A stretch of 64,000 bases of DNA from Megachile rotundata. Its lineage: Eukaryota; Arthropoda; Insecta; Hymenoptera; Megachilidae. The position numbers were made by a program, and so were the translations under genes. The first letter of the stretch is position 1. Each line of letters opens with the position of its first letter. The stretch covers positions 9,610,001-9,674,000 of the forward strand of contig NC_134991.1 in NCBI RefSeq assembly GCF_050947335.1. Reading direction: 5' to 3'. Below are positions 12,322-24,745 of the stretch, one piece after another. The notes under the pieces were generated by a model. It was given only the letters and a program-made list of their open reading frames with translations. It searched no databases and was not told where the DNA came from.

Positions 12322-12870
12322 CACTAACAACGTTTTTCACAAACTGTAGTAAAAATATTCTTTACTAAAATTCTTTATTAAAATTGTTTCTTACAAAAAG
12401 ATAATCATTTGAAGCTAAAACTATAAATAATCACTAACAATGTTTTCTACAAACTGTAGTAAAAATGTTCTTCACTAAAGTTCTTTATTAAAATTGTTTG
12501 TTACAAAAAAGATAATCATTTGAAGTTAAAACTATAAATAATCACTAACAATGTTTTTTACAAACTGTAGTAAAAATGTTCTTCACTAAAGTTCTTTATT
12601 AAAATTGTTTGTTACAAAAAAGATAATCATTTGAAGTTAAAACTATAAATAATCACTAACAATGTTTTTTATAAACTGTAGTAAAAATGTTCTTCACTAA
12701 AGTTCTTTATTAAAATTGTTTCTTACAAAAAGATACTTTAAATTGAAACTATAAATAATCACTAGCAACGTTTTTTACAAACTGTAGTAAAAATGTTCTT
12801 TACTAAAGTTCTTCATTAAAATTGTCTTTTACAAAAAAGATACTCACTTTAATTTGAAACTGTAAGTAAT
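12322..12870 (+). repeat. Tandem repeat, ~110 bp unit, five copies
   Basis: Copies begin with CACTAAC/CACTAGC at 12322, 12432, 12543, 12654 and 12760, so periods are 110, 111, 111 and 106 bp. Each carries AAACTGTAGTAAAAATGTTC, then an AAAGTTCTTTATTAAAATTG block and an AAACTATAAATAATCA tail. Copies 2-4 are nearly identical and the first and last are more diverged, which suggests recent amplification of the middle. Confidence 0.95.
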
Positions 12871-13109
12871 CTTTGAAGAATTTAACATACTTCGCAGTTG
12901 ATTTCGATAAGCGTTGAATATGACAAAAATTCAGAAACGTGAAAAAATGAAAAAAAATGGTCCACAGAAAAATTCAAAAATTTTTCGATTTTATTATAAA
13001 GAACTAAAATTAAAAAAGTCTTGAGATGTAGCAGATTGCGGATCCTCGCAATAAAAATGATACATTGCATTACATAAATTATATTATGAAAATGATATAT
13101 CGTAATAAT

Positions 13110-13260
13110 ACAATAAAAATATGCATTTCTATATCGTTGATTAAACTCGTAAAATAAAACAATAAAAATATGCATTTCTATTTCATCGATTAAACTCGTA
13201 AAATAAAACAATAAAAATATGTATCTCTATTTTACCGATTAAATTTAAAATTAAATTAAA
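13110..13260 (+). repeat. Tandem repeat, 49 bp unit, three copies
   Basis: The block CAATAAAAATATGCATTTCT starts at 13111, 13160 and 13209 (last copy changed to ATGTATCTCT), followed by a TCGATTAAACTCGTAAAATA spacer. Period is exactly 49 bp. The repeat creates a spurious minus-strand open frame of 109 codons. Confidence 0.9.
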
Positions 13261-13780
13261 ATATTTTCTAAACTAAAAATTAAAATAAAATATTATCTGA
13301 TAATATTTGTGTTATGATAGCCACTGTATGTATTTTGCATATAAGTTGCATATGAGCACTTTGATGAATGGATGAACTGTCCATGACTACAGTATATGTA
13401 CAGTGAGCCCATCATATGCAGTATGCAGAATCGAAACATCGATTCTTCGTTGATCGCATTCCGTCGCTGCAGTCTGTACTGGCCTTAATTCGATGCGATG
13501 ACTCCTGGATGCAAACAGGATTGAACAGTGTAAGTGTGCATCATTAAATGAACTTCATTTACTTCGTTCATCGCGTTTTTCGACTTTAAATTGCTATTGA
13601 ATCGCTTGCGATTGAAACGGTCATTACCGATACTCATTATCGATTCTATCTGGTTCGCTTGAAATGCTTGGCATCATTACGTTGGAATACTTAGGTTTCT
13701 GATGCGCTGAATAATATTTTTTATTTTTGACTAGTGGAATAAAATGTTGAATGTAGATCACGTGTAAAATTTACAATTTA
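13261..13780. other. No gene seen
   Basis: AT-rich, with a more balanced stretch at 13430-13650. No recognisable feature. Confidence 0.5.
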
Positions 13781-14560
13781 AGTTAGAATTGGGAATTTGG
13801 GGATTTTAGGACGTGTGAATTTAATAATTTGTGGATTTTGAAACTGAGAAATTTGGAGATTCGAGATTTAAAGGTTTGGAGATTTGAAAATTTGGAACTT
13901 TTGGAATTTGGAGATTTTAGAATTTAGGTATTTGAGAATTTGGGGGCTTGGGAATTTGGGGATTTGAGAATTTGGGGGTTTGGGAATTTGGGGATTTGGG
14001 AATTTGGGGACTTGAGAGTTTTGGGATTTTGAGAATTTGAGGATTTGACAACTTGGGAATTTGCGAATTTGGGAATTTGAGAATTTGGGGATTTGAGAAT
14101 TTGGGGACTTGAGAATTTTGGGATTTTGAGAATTTTGGGATTTTGAGAATTTGAGGATATGACAACTTGGGAATTTGCGAATTTGGGAATTTGCGAATTT
14201 GGGAATTTGCGAATTTGGGAATTTGAGAATTTGGGGATTTGAGAATTTGGGGATTTGAGAATTTGGGGACTTAAGAATTTGGAGATTTGAGAATTTGGGA
14301 ATTTGAGAATTTGGGGATTTGAGAATTTGGGGACTTGAGAATTTTGGGACTTAAGAATTTGGAGATTTGAGAATTTGGGAATTTGAGAATTTGGGGCTTT
14401 GGGAATTTGGGGATTTAAGAATTTGGGGACTTGAGAATTTTGGGATTTTGAGAATTTGAGGATATGACAACTTGGGAAGTTGCGAATTTGGGAATTTGTA
14501 AATTTGGGGATTTGAGAATTTGAAAATTTGGAAATTTGACAGATTTTAAATTTTGTAACT
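13781..14560 (+). repeat. 8 bp minisatellite (GAATTTGG/GGATTTGA)
   Basis: Nearly continuous alternation of octamers GAATTTGG and GGATTTGA, giving a 16 bp dimer, with longer blocks duplicated. A block containing TTTTGGGATTTTGAGAATTT followed by GACAACTTGGGAATTTGCGA appears three times. The plus strand is purine- and G-rich. Open frames here are artefacts. Confidence 0.95.
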
Positions 14561-15234
14561 TGGAAAAAGAATCATTCCTACATTAATAATGCATTATTTC
14601 CTGAAATTTCGCAGCTTCCTATTTCTAAAAAATAAACCCAAAACGTTCGCAATATTTTCATAATAAATACCAAAGCCACGAGGAATAACAAAAACAGTAG
14701 TTAATTCCATTCGCAAAAAGTTTATGCCCTTTCTGATTGCAACAACCTTCACAAAGATATGTTCGTTACAAAGGGATTAAAATGTATTTCGCGAGGCAGA
14801 ATTTTCCGGTTGATTCTGAAATCAACACGAAATGTGTTGTATAGACGTTTCTAAAGAGATGATTTGATGCAACAACGAGGGAAATTTGCATCTAATTTTC
14901 AGTGAATTCACGTCCAATGAAATAGATTGCATTGAGGTGATAGCTGAACGCGCTTATCATAATAATCTCTCAAAGTAATTTATTTCAGAGTAGTCTGTTG
15001 ATTATAGATTACAATCTTCCATGTTGTCGATAATGTTACATACACGCATAAATTGGATCGATTGACGATATAAAAAGTAACGAATGAAATTGTAAAGAGG
15101 ACATGATTTTTAATTTTTTATGTCAAGGATTATTGTGGGAATGAAATATTTTTGGTTAAATAATTGAAGTAGATTATAAGTAGCGTAACAAGAGACTATT
15201 GAAATATTGTTTTATAAATAATTGAAGCATTTTG
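14561..15234. other. No gene seen
   Basis: AT-rich DNA between two octamer arrays. No repeat or coding signal was recognised. Confidence 0.5.
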
Positions 15235-16025
15235 AGAAGCTGAAGATTTTTGGAATTGTTGAATTTGGGAAATTTGGGAAATTTGGGAATTTTGGAATTT
15301 GAGAATTTTTGAAATTGGTAAATTTGAGAGATTTGAGAAATTTTTGAATTTTGAGAATTCAGGGAATTTGGGAATTTTTGAATTTGGGACATTTGAGAAA
15401 TTTGGGAATTTTGGAATTTGAGAATTTTTGAAATTGGTAAATTTGAGAGATTTGAGAAATTTTTGAATTTTGAGAATTCAGGGAATTTTGGAATTTTTGA
15501 ATTTGGGACATTTGAGAAATTTGGGAAAGGGAATTTTGGGAATTTCGGGAATTTGGAGAATTTGGGGAATTTTGAGAACTTTGGAATTTGAGAATTTTGG
15601 AATTTTGGAATTTTGGAATTTTGGAATTTTGGAATTTTGGAATTTGGGAAATTTGAGAAATTTGAGAAATTTGAGAAATTTGGGAATTTTTGGAATTTAG
15701 GGAATTTTGGATTTTGGGGATTTTGGGAAATTTGAGATATTTCGAAATTTTGGGAATTTTGAAATTCGAGTATTTTGGAATTTTTTAACTTTTAAATATT
15801 GGACTTTTTGGAATTTTGGGAATTTGGAGAATTTAGGGAATTTTGGAATTTTGGAATTTGGGGATTTTTGGAATTTGAGAATTTTGGAATTTGAGAATTT
15901 TGGAATTTTGGTGATTTTGAGAATTTCGGGAATTTTGGGATTTTGGGATTTTGGGATTTTGGAATTGTGGAATTTTGGAATTTTGGAATTGGGGAATTTA
16001 GGTATTTTGGAATCTAGGTCTCTAG
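15235..16025 (+). repeat. 8-9 bp minisatellite (GAATTTTG/GAAATTTGA)
   Basis: Tandem GAATTTTG octamers mixed with 9-mers GAAATTTGA and GAAATTTGG. A block of about 120 bp starting near 15270 is repeated near 15390, both containing GAAATTGGTAAATTTGAGAG. Long open frames on both strands (76-146 codons) come from the stop-poor unit and are not genes. Confidence 0.95.
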
Positions 16026-16145
16026 GAATCCACAAATCTTGTAATGTAAATATATAAAAATGTAAAAGTGTAAAAATGTAAAAATGTAAAAATGTAAAAA
16101 TGTAAAAATGTAAAAATGCAAAAATGTAAAAATACAAGAAGGTAG
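16026..16145 (+). repeat. (TGTAAAAA)n octamer run
   Basis: About twelve near-perfect copies of the 8 bp unit TGTAAAAA directly abut the previous octamer array. The shared 8 bp length with a different sequence suggests one replication-slippage regime produced both. Confidence 0.92.
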
Positions 16146-19100
16146 AATTTTAGAAATGCAAATACACCTAATTCAAAATGAACACTAACAATTACACTAA
16201 AAATTTGCTTAAAATTACCAAACAGAAACTTATACCACCATTAATTTCACTGAATTACCTAAAAAGATTAATCAACTAAATGAAATTATGTTTCCCAGTT
16301 AACAAAATTATTACAATTTCACGAAAAGTATTACAATATATTCTCAACGTGGCTACATTAAAAATTCATCGGTAAAACGAATATTATATTAATAAACGTA
16401 CCCGTTATTACGTTAGTGCAATTTAATATCTATCATCCAACAGCTTCGCGCAGAATTATAACGTCAAATTGGCCATTGCGGTACGACGGTAAAACTGTTG
16501 GCAAAACTGCTTGCGCAATGGCTAAACGTGGCGGTTGTTCGCTCGTTAGTTATTATATTCAGCACGATTGTACTGTACGATCAAACAGATACGATGTCTC
16601 GTTTTGCATTTCAAACTGCAGCAGTCAATAATTCATTTGTCGCACTCGCGCAAACGGAAATAAACCATTGGTCAATAGTTAAACAGAGACTTTATTTCAT
16701 TTGTGGCTTAGCTGTAATTTCGATGAACGTTGTCCCATCAACCCTTAGTGATTTACGGTTTTATTAATGTTCGTACGATGTCGTTTATCGATTTAACATA
16801 TTTTGTATAATTTCGATGGATATGAGATAACATTTTAAGCGTCAAGTTTAGTGACCGAATACGAGAATTAATTATGAGGTTTTTTGGTGCCTCTGGCGGA
16901 AAATAAGCTGTGGTGATCCTTTATGTTTTAGTCAGCAGAGACAAGATTTCCAATGTGCAAAAATGCGACTGAATTTCAGAATTTTTAAGTCAAAAACAAT
17001 AATTTGTCGAAATATTCTGTGATAATGTTTTGTCGCAAATCTTCAATATTTTTTTTAGAAGTATTCGTTATACTATACTTAAGAGTCATATAGTCGTATT
17101 TTGCTTTAAAACATTTTTACAATATATTTAAATAATATTTATGTCACTAGAACAGACCCTTAACGTACAGTAAATGAAACTTTAAAACTTTCTAAATGAA
17201 ACTTGAAAACTTGGAAATTTTTCAATGTAGAAATTGGAAAACGTGAAAATTAAAAAATTTCAATTTTGTGTTAAGACTTCGAAGAATGCAAATTAAATAG
17301 GGTAGAAAATTCGCAAGACTGAATTGTCTTTTCATAATTCATTTATTATAATTGTAAATCATTTAAGGGATAGTTGTTACACAAATTGGAAACGTTAGTC
17401 ACACGTTCATGATTCTCAAATTCGCTCCAAAATTTTAACAGGTCGATATATATACTATTTTCGACTTCCCCCACGATGTCGATTATAGTACAATATGTGT
17501 AAATGTAAATTCCTTTTAGATTTCTATAAACAGCGTCATTTTACATACTCTTTTCACCCTTTCATGCACAGGATTTATTCCAAAAGTAACGAATCTATGT
17601 TAAGAAAAATAACCGTACATGTCACAGTCAAATTTAAAGTTAAAGTTAAATAATTCTTAGACAAATTTTTAGACAGATCTTAAATAAATAAATGACAAAA
17701 AAATGAAAAACAGAAGCAAAGTGCAAGTTAACAAATTTTCGTAACTGCATGAATTGTAATTTCTACATCAGACAAATTTTAATTTTCCAAAATATAAAGT
17801 CTTCGCAAAAATCATAAGTTTCTATAATAAACTGAAAATAAGTTAAGTGAAATTAACAGTTTAAATGTCTTACAAGTTTATTAGTTACAAACATTCAAAA
17901 ATCTAAAAGAACCGCCAAAAAAGAATAGTCCCTACAGTCTAAATTATTAAACTGTACAATTTAAATTTTTAAGACAAAGTACACTGACATAAATACAGTC
18001 TCATTACTTTTGGAACACATCATATAATATCAATCAATAACATTAAATACATATAATTTTAATAATCGAACCGATAAATCCTCCAACTTTTTCAACGCCG
18101 CCATTTTATCTTCCCGCACAAGCGATTTATTTCCAACAACCTTCGTTCCTTTGATTTTTCTTTCGAAATCGGGGAGGAGTCGATTATCCGAAGAGTACAA
18201 TGGTTATTTATGTTACAGCAATATTTACAGGGTGCTTATAAACAAGAGGTATATACTTACAATAAAAATTAGTCCACACTTTCAAGCATACATACATGTA
18301 TTCATATATTCCTTTTTTACATATTCTCGGTATAATTCTTTCTTCTCTTTCATACACATGTAAAATCATTTTTGGGGACGAGAAGCGGTTCGTTTAAGGG
18401 CGTACGCCATTTTGAGACATATTAGAAAATTTGATTAGTTCGATGATGTCGATGTTGGTTCATTTAGTAAATGAATCCTGTGTCTTGCACGAATCGTTTG
18501 TCTATTTTCACTTGGTCTTTATTTGTGTGAATTTTTATCACATATATTTTTTATCTATCGATAATAAATTATACATATGTGCTTGTAAATAATAATTTTA
18601 TATATATGCTTGTAGATAATAATTTTCAAATCATTTTTTATGATTATAATAAACAAGTTTTAGTAAACAAGTTTTTTTATAGATCACGAAACTTAGTTGT
18701 GAAGTGGTATGGTTTCTCATAAAATTAACGAAACGTTATCTTATTATAATTAAATAAATAAATTATAATTTAACTAACTGTCCGTTTTTACGTAGTAATT
18801 ATTAGTATAAAAGGTATGATTTAAAAATTGCATGTTACAATTTTTTTTAAAGCTTATGAGACTTTTTCTTATGATCTTTACTTAAACTTACAGTATTCAC
18901 AAAGTAATTATTTACAGAACGTGTACTTTAAAATATACAAAATTCTACGAAAATGAAATATAATTCTCTTATGAATGTTACTTAAATTAACAGTTTCAGA
19001 TCGTGTGCTCTGTTAAAATCATTTATAGTTCAGTTTGTGTTTAGCGTTCGATTTTCTTCAACGAAAAGTTCCAAAGTTTCGTCGAACCGTGCTACACAGG

Positions 19101-19659
19101 CTCCTTCGCAAACACAGGAACCTTTTCGACTGCTTTCAAACTTTTGCAGCCCCTTCCCTTATATTTTGAATTAATCAATACGTACGGCGCAAGGTTTATA
19201 CGAAAACAAAGGGAACGATTTACGTTAGTTCAAAATGAAGAAAATTACGATTGTAGGTACTTTTTCAATTACAAACGATTAGTTCAGCTTCTGATTTTAA
19301 TTCTGAACAATATTTTCTTAAATTTTTCTTGGGTTTCTTAAAAATATTGTTGCGTATGGTACATTCTTTGAGATTAATTTTATTTAAGGAAATTTTATAG
19401 AAATATTGCTGATTATTATTCGATGAACAATACTGTTTATTATTAATATGTACACTACAATTTTTAGTGCATACTGATAAATTATTTGATGATCGTTGAA
19501 ATATTAAATAATATATCGATTTGAAATGAAAAAAAGTCAAAAACTAGGGCATTTTAGAGTTACAAAACATTGGGTTTCTCTATTGAATATTCTTTAATTT
19601 ATTTATATACTTTCCAATATTTTCATTTGTAGTAGGTACGTAGCAAATAAAATATGTTT
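16146..19659. other. No gene confirmed; open patch at 16416-16767
   Basis: The stretch 16416-16767 is GC-richer and open in two plus-strand frames (71 and 89 codons). One has a hydrophobic segment, but I recognise no family and no splice partner. A CAGGGTGCTTATAA string near 18229 resembles the tip of the 1158-2635 element but has no partner end. The remainder is AT-rich and featureless. Confidence 0.4.
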
Positions 19660-20150
19660 TACTATGCTTCTCGTTTAATAATTAATTTGACCAACAATTG
19701 TAAAATTCAAAAGTTAAAAAATGTATCATATCAAAATATGAAGGATGGTGCAAAATATATTTTCAAATATTTTTCATTTAATAATTAATGTAAACAAGAA
19801 TTATAAAAGTGGAAAACTGTAATATGTTTCAGACACGAAGGAAAGTCTAAACTACGTTTTTCCATATTTCTCATTTAATAATTAATTCAACAAAAAATTT
19901 TTAAAATATAAAACTGCAAAGAGCATGGTTATAGAGTTCAGTAGGTTATACAGGTGTATAAAGTCCAAAATATACTTTAGCACAGTGAATTTATACAAAA
20001 CTGATAAAAATTCAAATCTGCCAAACGTATGAATGTAATAATCACAGACGTAAAATTCTTCACCATATTTTTCATTAAATAAATAATTAAAATTAGTCTT
20101 TGAAAACGAAAATTACAAAAATATAAAACTGTAAAATATATGAATTTACT
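19660..20150 (+). repeat. Degenerate repeats around CATTTAATAATTAAT
   Basis: The string CTCGTTTAATAATTAATT or close variants recurs near 19669, 19784, 19873 and, weaker, 20070. Each is followed by an A-rich stretch with AAAACTG(C/T)AA. Spacing varies from about 90 to 190 bp, so this is an old decayed tandem or dispersed family. Confidence 0.45.
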
Positions 20151-23100
20151 CCCTCAAACTCAGTTCCCTAATTTCACTCAAATTAAACTGAATCCCTTCG
20201 TCCCGCCTAAATCAACTGCGACAGTTCGTTCGCAATTTGAAAAAGATATCGTCTCGGAATGACGCTATCCAGATTGTAGATGTTCATTTCTCCGACAGCT
20301 GAAAATTCTCGCATTTCGTCAAGTTCGTGAACCTTTCCATCAGGTGTTTCCCGTCACGAAATCTCGTTTCCCAATGTCACGATAAATCATGTTTGCCGTT
20401 CGTGCATTACACAGAACTCACCAGAGGGAGGTTTTCCCCTAACTTCCCAGAAGGATTCATTTAGTAGGAATTTGCATGTCGGTCACAAAGTCGACGTGGT
20501 ACGCGTGTAACCCGCTTAGAAACGCTTCTCATGAAATATCAGGCACTCCGCATCGAACAGATCGCTTCGTTAACGACCGATTAATTCAGGAGCTCGGAAA
20601 GAAAAACAACATTGTACGGATTACCTGTTCTTTTAAACGAAGATACACGTTTGCGAATTACGTGGTAGATACACGGGAAAATCGTGTTGTGAAAATTGAA
20701 AAGGGAATGTGATCTGTAATTCGATTCGATAGAAGAAGAATTATTATATTATGTACGATGTGTTATTAATTATGATGGTATGCATAATTTTTCTCGGTGC
20801 TATGTTGTTTTATAATTTATATTCTTTATTTCTCTGTGTTCTTGCGATAATGGTCGATTTTGTGGATTCTGTAATTTTGTAAATATTATTGGATTTAATT
20901 ATTTTGTTACAATTTTTCGTGTATTCTTTAATAATTATTATACGTAGAATCAAAGACAATTTTGTGAAAATAGATATTAAATTAAAATTGTATTAAATCC
21001 AGTCGAATTTATAATTTTCAAGGAATTGGTTATGATGCGATTTGTTGATAATGAAAGGATAATTTGATCCCCTTTTTAAGAAAATTTGATTTTGTACTTT
21101 TTATGTTCTCTCATTTCTTTTCGTTTCGAGCAAATATTTTTTTTATCGGGTTGTTAATATTTTTATGAAACTATAAACACGAAATGTATTTCGTTCGTGG
21201 TCTGTGAAAAGGATAGGCTTTATGGAATTTTTTTTCGTTTTATAAATTTGAAAAATTTCGTGACTACTTTTGAAATAAAAATCGAAGTACATAACTATGA
21301 ATGATATAGTAATTATTTCGAAAGTGAATAGTTATAATAAAATAATGTTTAATAATTAAAATTAAAATATTTGTAAAATAGTTATCATACAAAAATTTTG
21401 GAGTTAATTTGCAAAAGATAAGTAATTAATGAAATTTGTGTTTGGTAATTAGCTAAAAATACATGTTTCTTTTAGTTTTCTTAAGGTTTATAATTTTTAT
21501 ATGTTATAGCTTTTAATATTTAAATTATTTAAGTTGGGAATTACTCATTTTTAGAATCGGAAACTATGCTGTAAAGTAATATTTTAAACAAAATTCTATA
21601 TAAAACAGTGATATTTTATTGCAAGCTGAAGGTTGACAATTTGCAAATAAATATTTTTCTAAATTTCTTAACAACTGTACTTCTTAATTGCTAAATTCCA
21701 AATTTGTATATTTGTACAATTAATTTCAATTTACCAAATTTCCAAATTACTGAATTATATTTCAACTACATTCAAAGGTGCAAAAACATAAAAATTTGAG
21801 AACTTGAAATTTAAAAAACTGAAACTTTGAAATTTTTAAATATAATATAAATCAGAAAATCTGATATTCTTCTAAAATTCTATATTTCCAATTTACCAAA
21901 ACGCTTGAAATCTTCACCGAATTTTCAAAATTCGACAAAAACTTTCCAAAAAAATTCTCACAAAAGATTTGAATTCAGGAAATAAATCTAAGGACCAGTA
22001 ACACAATTATGTAAAAAGGAAAGCTAAAGCTTCGTATGCGTGAATTGTTATATATTATAGGAAAATTACATTCATGTAGAACAATATTATCGAATAAATT
22101 AACACAAATTAATAACGTAAATTACAGATCATAATACAGATATTTATTACCGTGATTCGACGTGTTTCTTCGAGGAAACGTCACGAAACGGAGTTACAGT
22201 GGAATAAAATGTACAAAAATTTTCATTTCGATTCCGAGCCCCTTTTAAATCGCGTCATCGATCGACGTATCGATAACATGTCTTTGGTACAATTTTACAT
22301 GCTTTCTTAATTATATACGTGTGAATAAATAACTTGCATTAAATATAATAATGGAAATGGATCGTAAAATATACAAAATGGCGCTAGCTTAAGAACATAA
22401 ACGATGTCCAATTTCTTTTCGATTTACAATAATTTATTATACATATAGTATTTAATGAATCTACAAAGTAATCGGTTAATTTAAAATTACATATCATTGA
22501 GAAGGAAAGTAATTATCAAATATATTTTGAAGTTAAATATATATTTTGAAATAAAATAGTCTTTGGTGAGGTTAGACGTAGAAAAGTGTTAATAAATGTA
22601 AATGGAGGGATAAAAATGAATAAGATTAATATACATCGTTAACGCATCGCACAAGTATACGCTTACGTTTCATTTATAAAAACAGAATTCTTACTGAATA
22701 CGTGGTGCGTGAATCTACGATAACCCCTTCTCGATATATCCTAATTATCGAGTCTTTGTTTCGCTTCAATTCTCGTCGTGTTGAGCCAGTACCAATGGGA
22801 CATTGGACCCATGGTGAATCAATAAAAATTGAGTGTATATCTCGGACGTGCCCATCGATTTCGAGAAATTAAATTAACGTAAAAATCTTTTAAAGTGAAA
22901 ACTTAACGAGGAGAATGTTAAAAAAGGGTTAAAATGCCAAGTAGGGATGCTGCAATTTTTGAAATTTTTAATTTTGAAGATTGAGGGATTTTTAATTTAG
23001 AAATTATGTTTAGAGGATGATTTTGAGCGTTTAAAATTGGTCTCCAGAGACCCCAAGTGCCATCAAGTGCCCTTAAGTGCCCTCAAATAACCTCAAGTGC

Positions 23101-24459
23101 CCCCAAGAGTCCTCAAGTGACCTATGTCGTTGTCCATCACTGAACGAAACCAATAAAGTTCCAATTAACAAATAAAAATTCAAATGCCGAGATATGTATT
23201 ATATTTACCAAAAAAAAAAAAATGAAAAATAAAAATTAATTTCACGATGCCGAAAAAAGTTGAAGGCTAAAAAAGAAAATAGCGTGTAGGACCGCAAGAA
23301 TACAGGAAAGTAAAGTAATAAAGAAAAGAAGAAGAAACAGCGTTCTTCCAGCAATTAGAATTTTCTTAGAGACCACCGAGGCTCGCAACAGTCGTGCACG
23401 AGTGGCTTAATTAAGCCAGACCAATTAAAAACACGGCCACGTTGCGTTACATCCTATTTCACCGTGAAAATCTAATCAGTGGAACAACACTGTTCTTTTT
23501 ATTTCAAAAGCGTCGAATCAATTGACTGGCTCATTGACAGCGTAACCAAATTTATTTTCAATCGTTTACATACTGCTGTGACAAAATTATGGGACATCTC
23601 CAAAATTAGCGAAATAAGAATTTAATATTGTTTATATTATTTATATTAGAAGCACGTTAAAAGTATTATGCGCGGAAGAGAATTATTTAGTTGTAAAAAT
23701 TACAACTAAATTTACAATTGTAGTATATTTACAATGAAGTAATAATTTTTATGAATTAAAATGTGTTGAAGGTAAATAAATTGAAGTAGAATAAATGAAT
23801 AATGTAACTCACTCATGTTTTTACTTTCATTTAATTAAGTATTCAGTTATAAGATATACTTATCGGATATTATTGGAAACGAAGAAAATATATTATTGCA
23901 TAGTTGAATAATACGGGTACAGTTTTCTTTACTTTCGTTACAGTAAATCACTTATTTTGTACTGCTTCAATAATTATAATTCGATTCTATAACTGCATAA
24001 TTCTTTTATGTAACATCAAGCTTGTAAAATTGTTTCTTCTTTAGTTAATGTTTTAGTAGTATTTTTGCTAATAATTTGAAGACGAAGCATCAACCAATAT
24101 TGCAAAGAAAAAAGTTGTTCAGAATCATCCCATCTACCACTTCTTTTCGGGTCTTGTTCCACTAGTTGTGGAACACTCTCTATATCGTTTTATTCAGTTT
24201 TTGTATTTTTGTTATATGAAGTACACTGTCATGTTTCATATGATGTGCTCTCAGGTTATTTTTTTAATATAATTTTGTTATTCCTCTAAATTAACTTCAA
24301 TCAACAAGTGCTTTTTACTTGTTGAAAAATTGTCATTATAGGCAACATTTATATATGTCATTGCACAACCTGTACCACACATTTCATCTTCCTGCATGTT
24401 CTAATAATGGTTGTTTTTCTTTATATGTACTGCTATGTATTGAAAACTTTAAAAATTTA
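20151..24459. other. No gene seen
   Basis: AT-rich with small balanced patches near 20170-20700 (a 78-codon open frame, no family recognised), 22690-22800 and 23330-23480. A short CCTCAAGTGCCCCCAAGTG-like decamer repeat occurs at 23045-23125. Nothing else is recognisable. Confidence 0.45.
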
Positions 24460-24745
24460 AGAGTTTAAAAATGAAGAAATCTAGAAATGTAAAAATCTAG
24501 AAATGTAGGAGTCTAAAAATCTAGAAATCTGAAAATCTGGAAATCTGGAAATCTGGAAATCCAGAAATCCAGAAATACAGAAATCCTAAAATCCCAAAAT
24601 CCAAAAACCCAAAAATACAGAAATCTAGCAATCCAAAAATTTAGAAATTTAGAAATGTAAATATTAATAAATATGGAAATTTAGAAATGTAGAAATCTAA
24701 AAATCAAGAAATCAAGGAAACTAAAAACTCAGCAATGTAAATATT
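24460..24745 (+). repeat. 8 bp minisatellite (AGAAATCT/AAAAATCT)
   Basis: Octamer tandem run with units AGAAATGT, AAAAATCT, GGAAATCT, AGAAATCC and AAAAATCC. It is smaller and more A-rich than its relatives but has the same 8 bp step. Confidence 0.85.

Noticed and set aside
12322..12870. CRISPR-like array
   Set aside because: The copies are contiguous 106-111 bp tandem units without short repeats separated by unique spacers, and the DNA is eukaryotic. The same holds for the 15-19 bp arrays.
15470..16137. Open frames of 76-146 codons on both strands (GILEF.., PKFPK..)
   Set aside because: Low-complexity translations of 8-9 bp repeats. No start context, splice sites or domain.
16416..16767. 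Possible small membrane protein
   Set aside because: Two overlapping frames are open and one is hydrophobic, but I recognise no family, no paired splice sites and no promoter. Not reported as a gene.
18225..18245. Second copy of the 1158-type element (ACAGGGTGCTTATAA)
   Set aside because: Only the tip resembles the TIR. No inverted partner with TA flank was found nearby. The same holds for ACACCCTGTATA near 33126.
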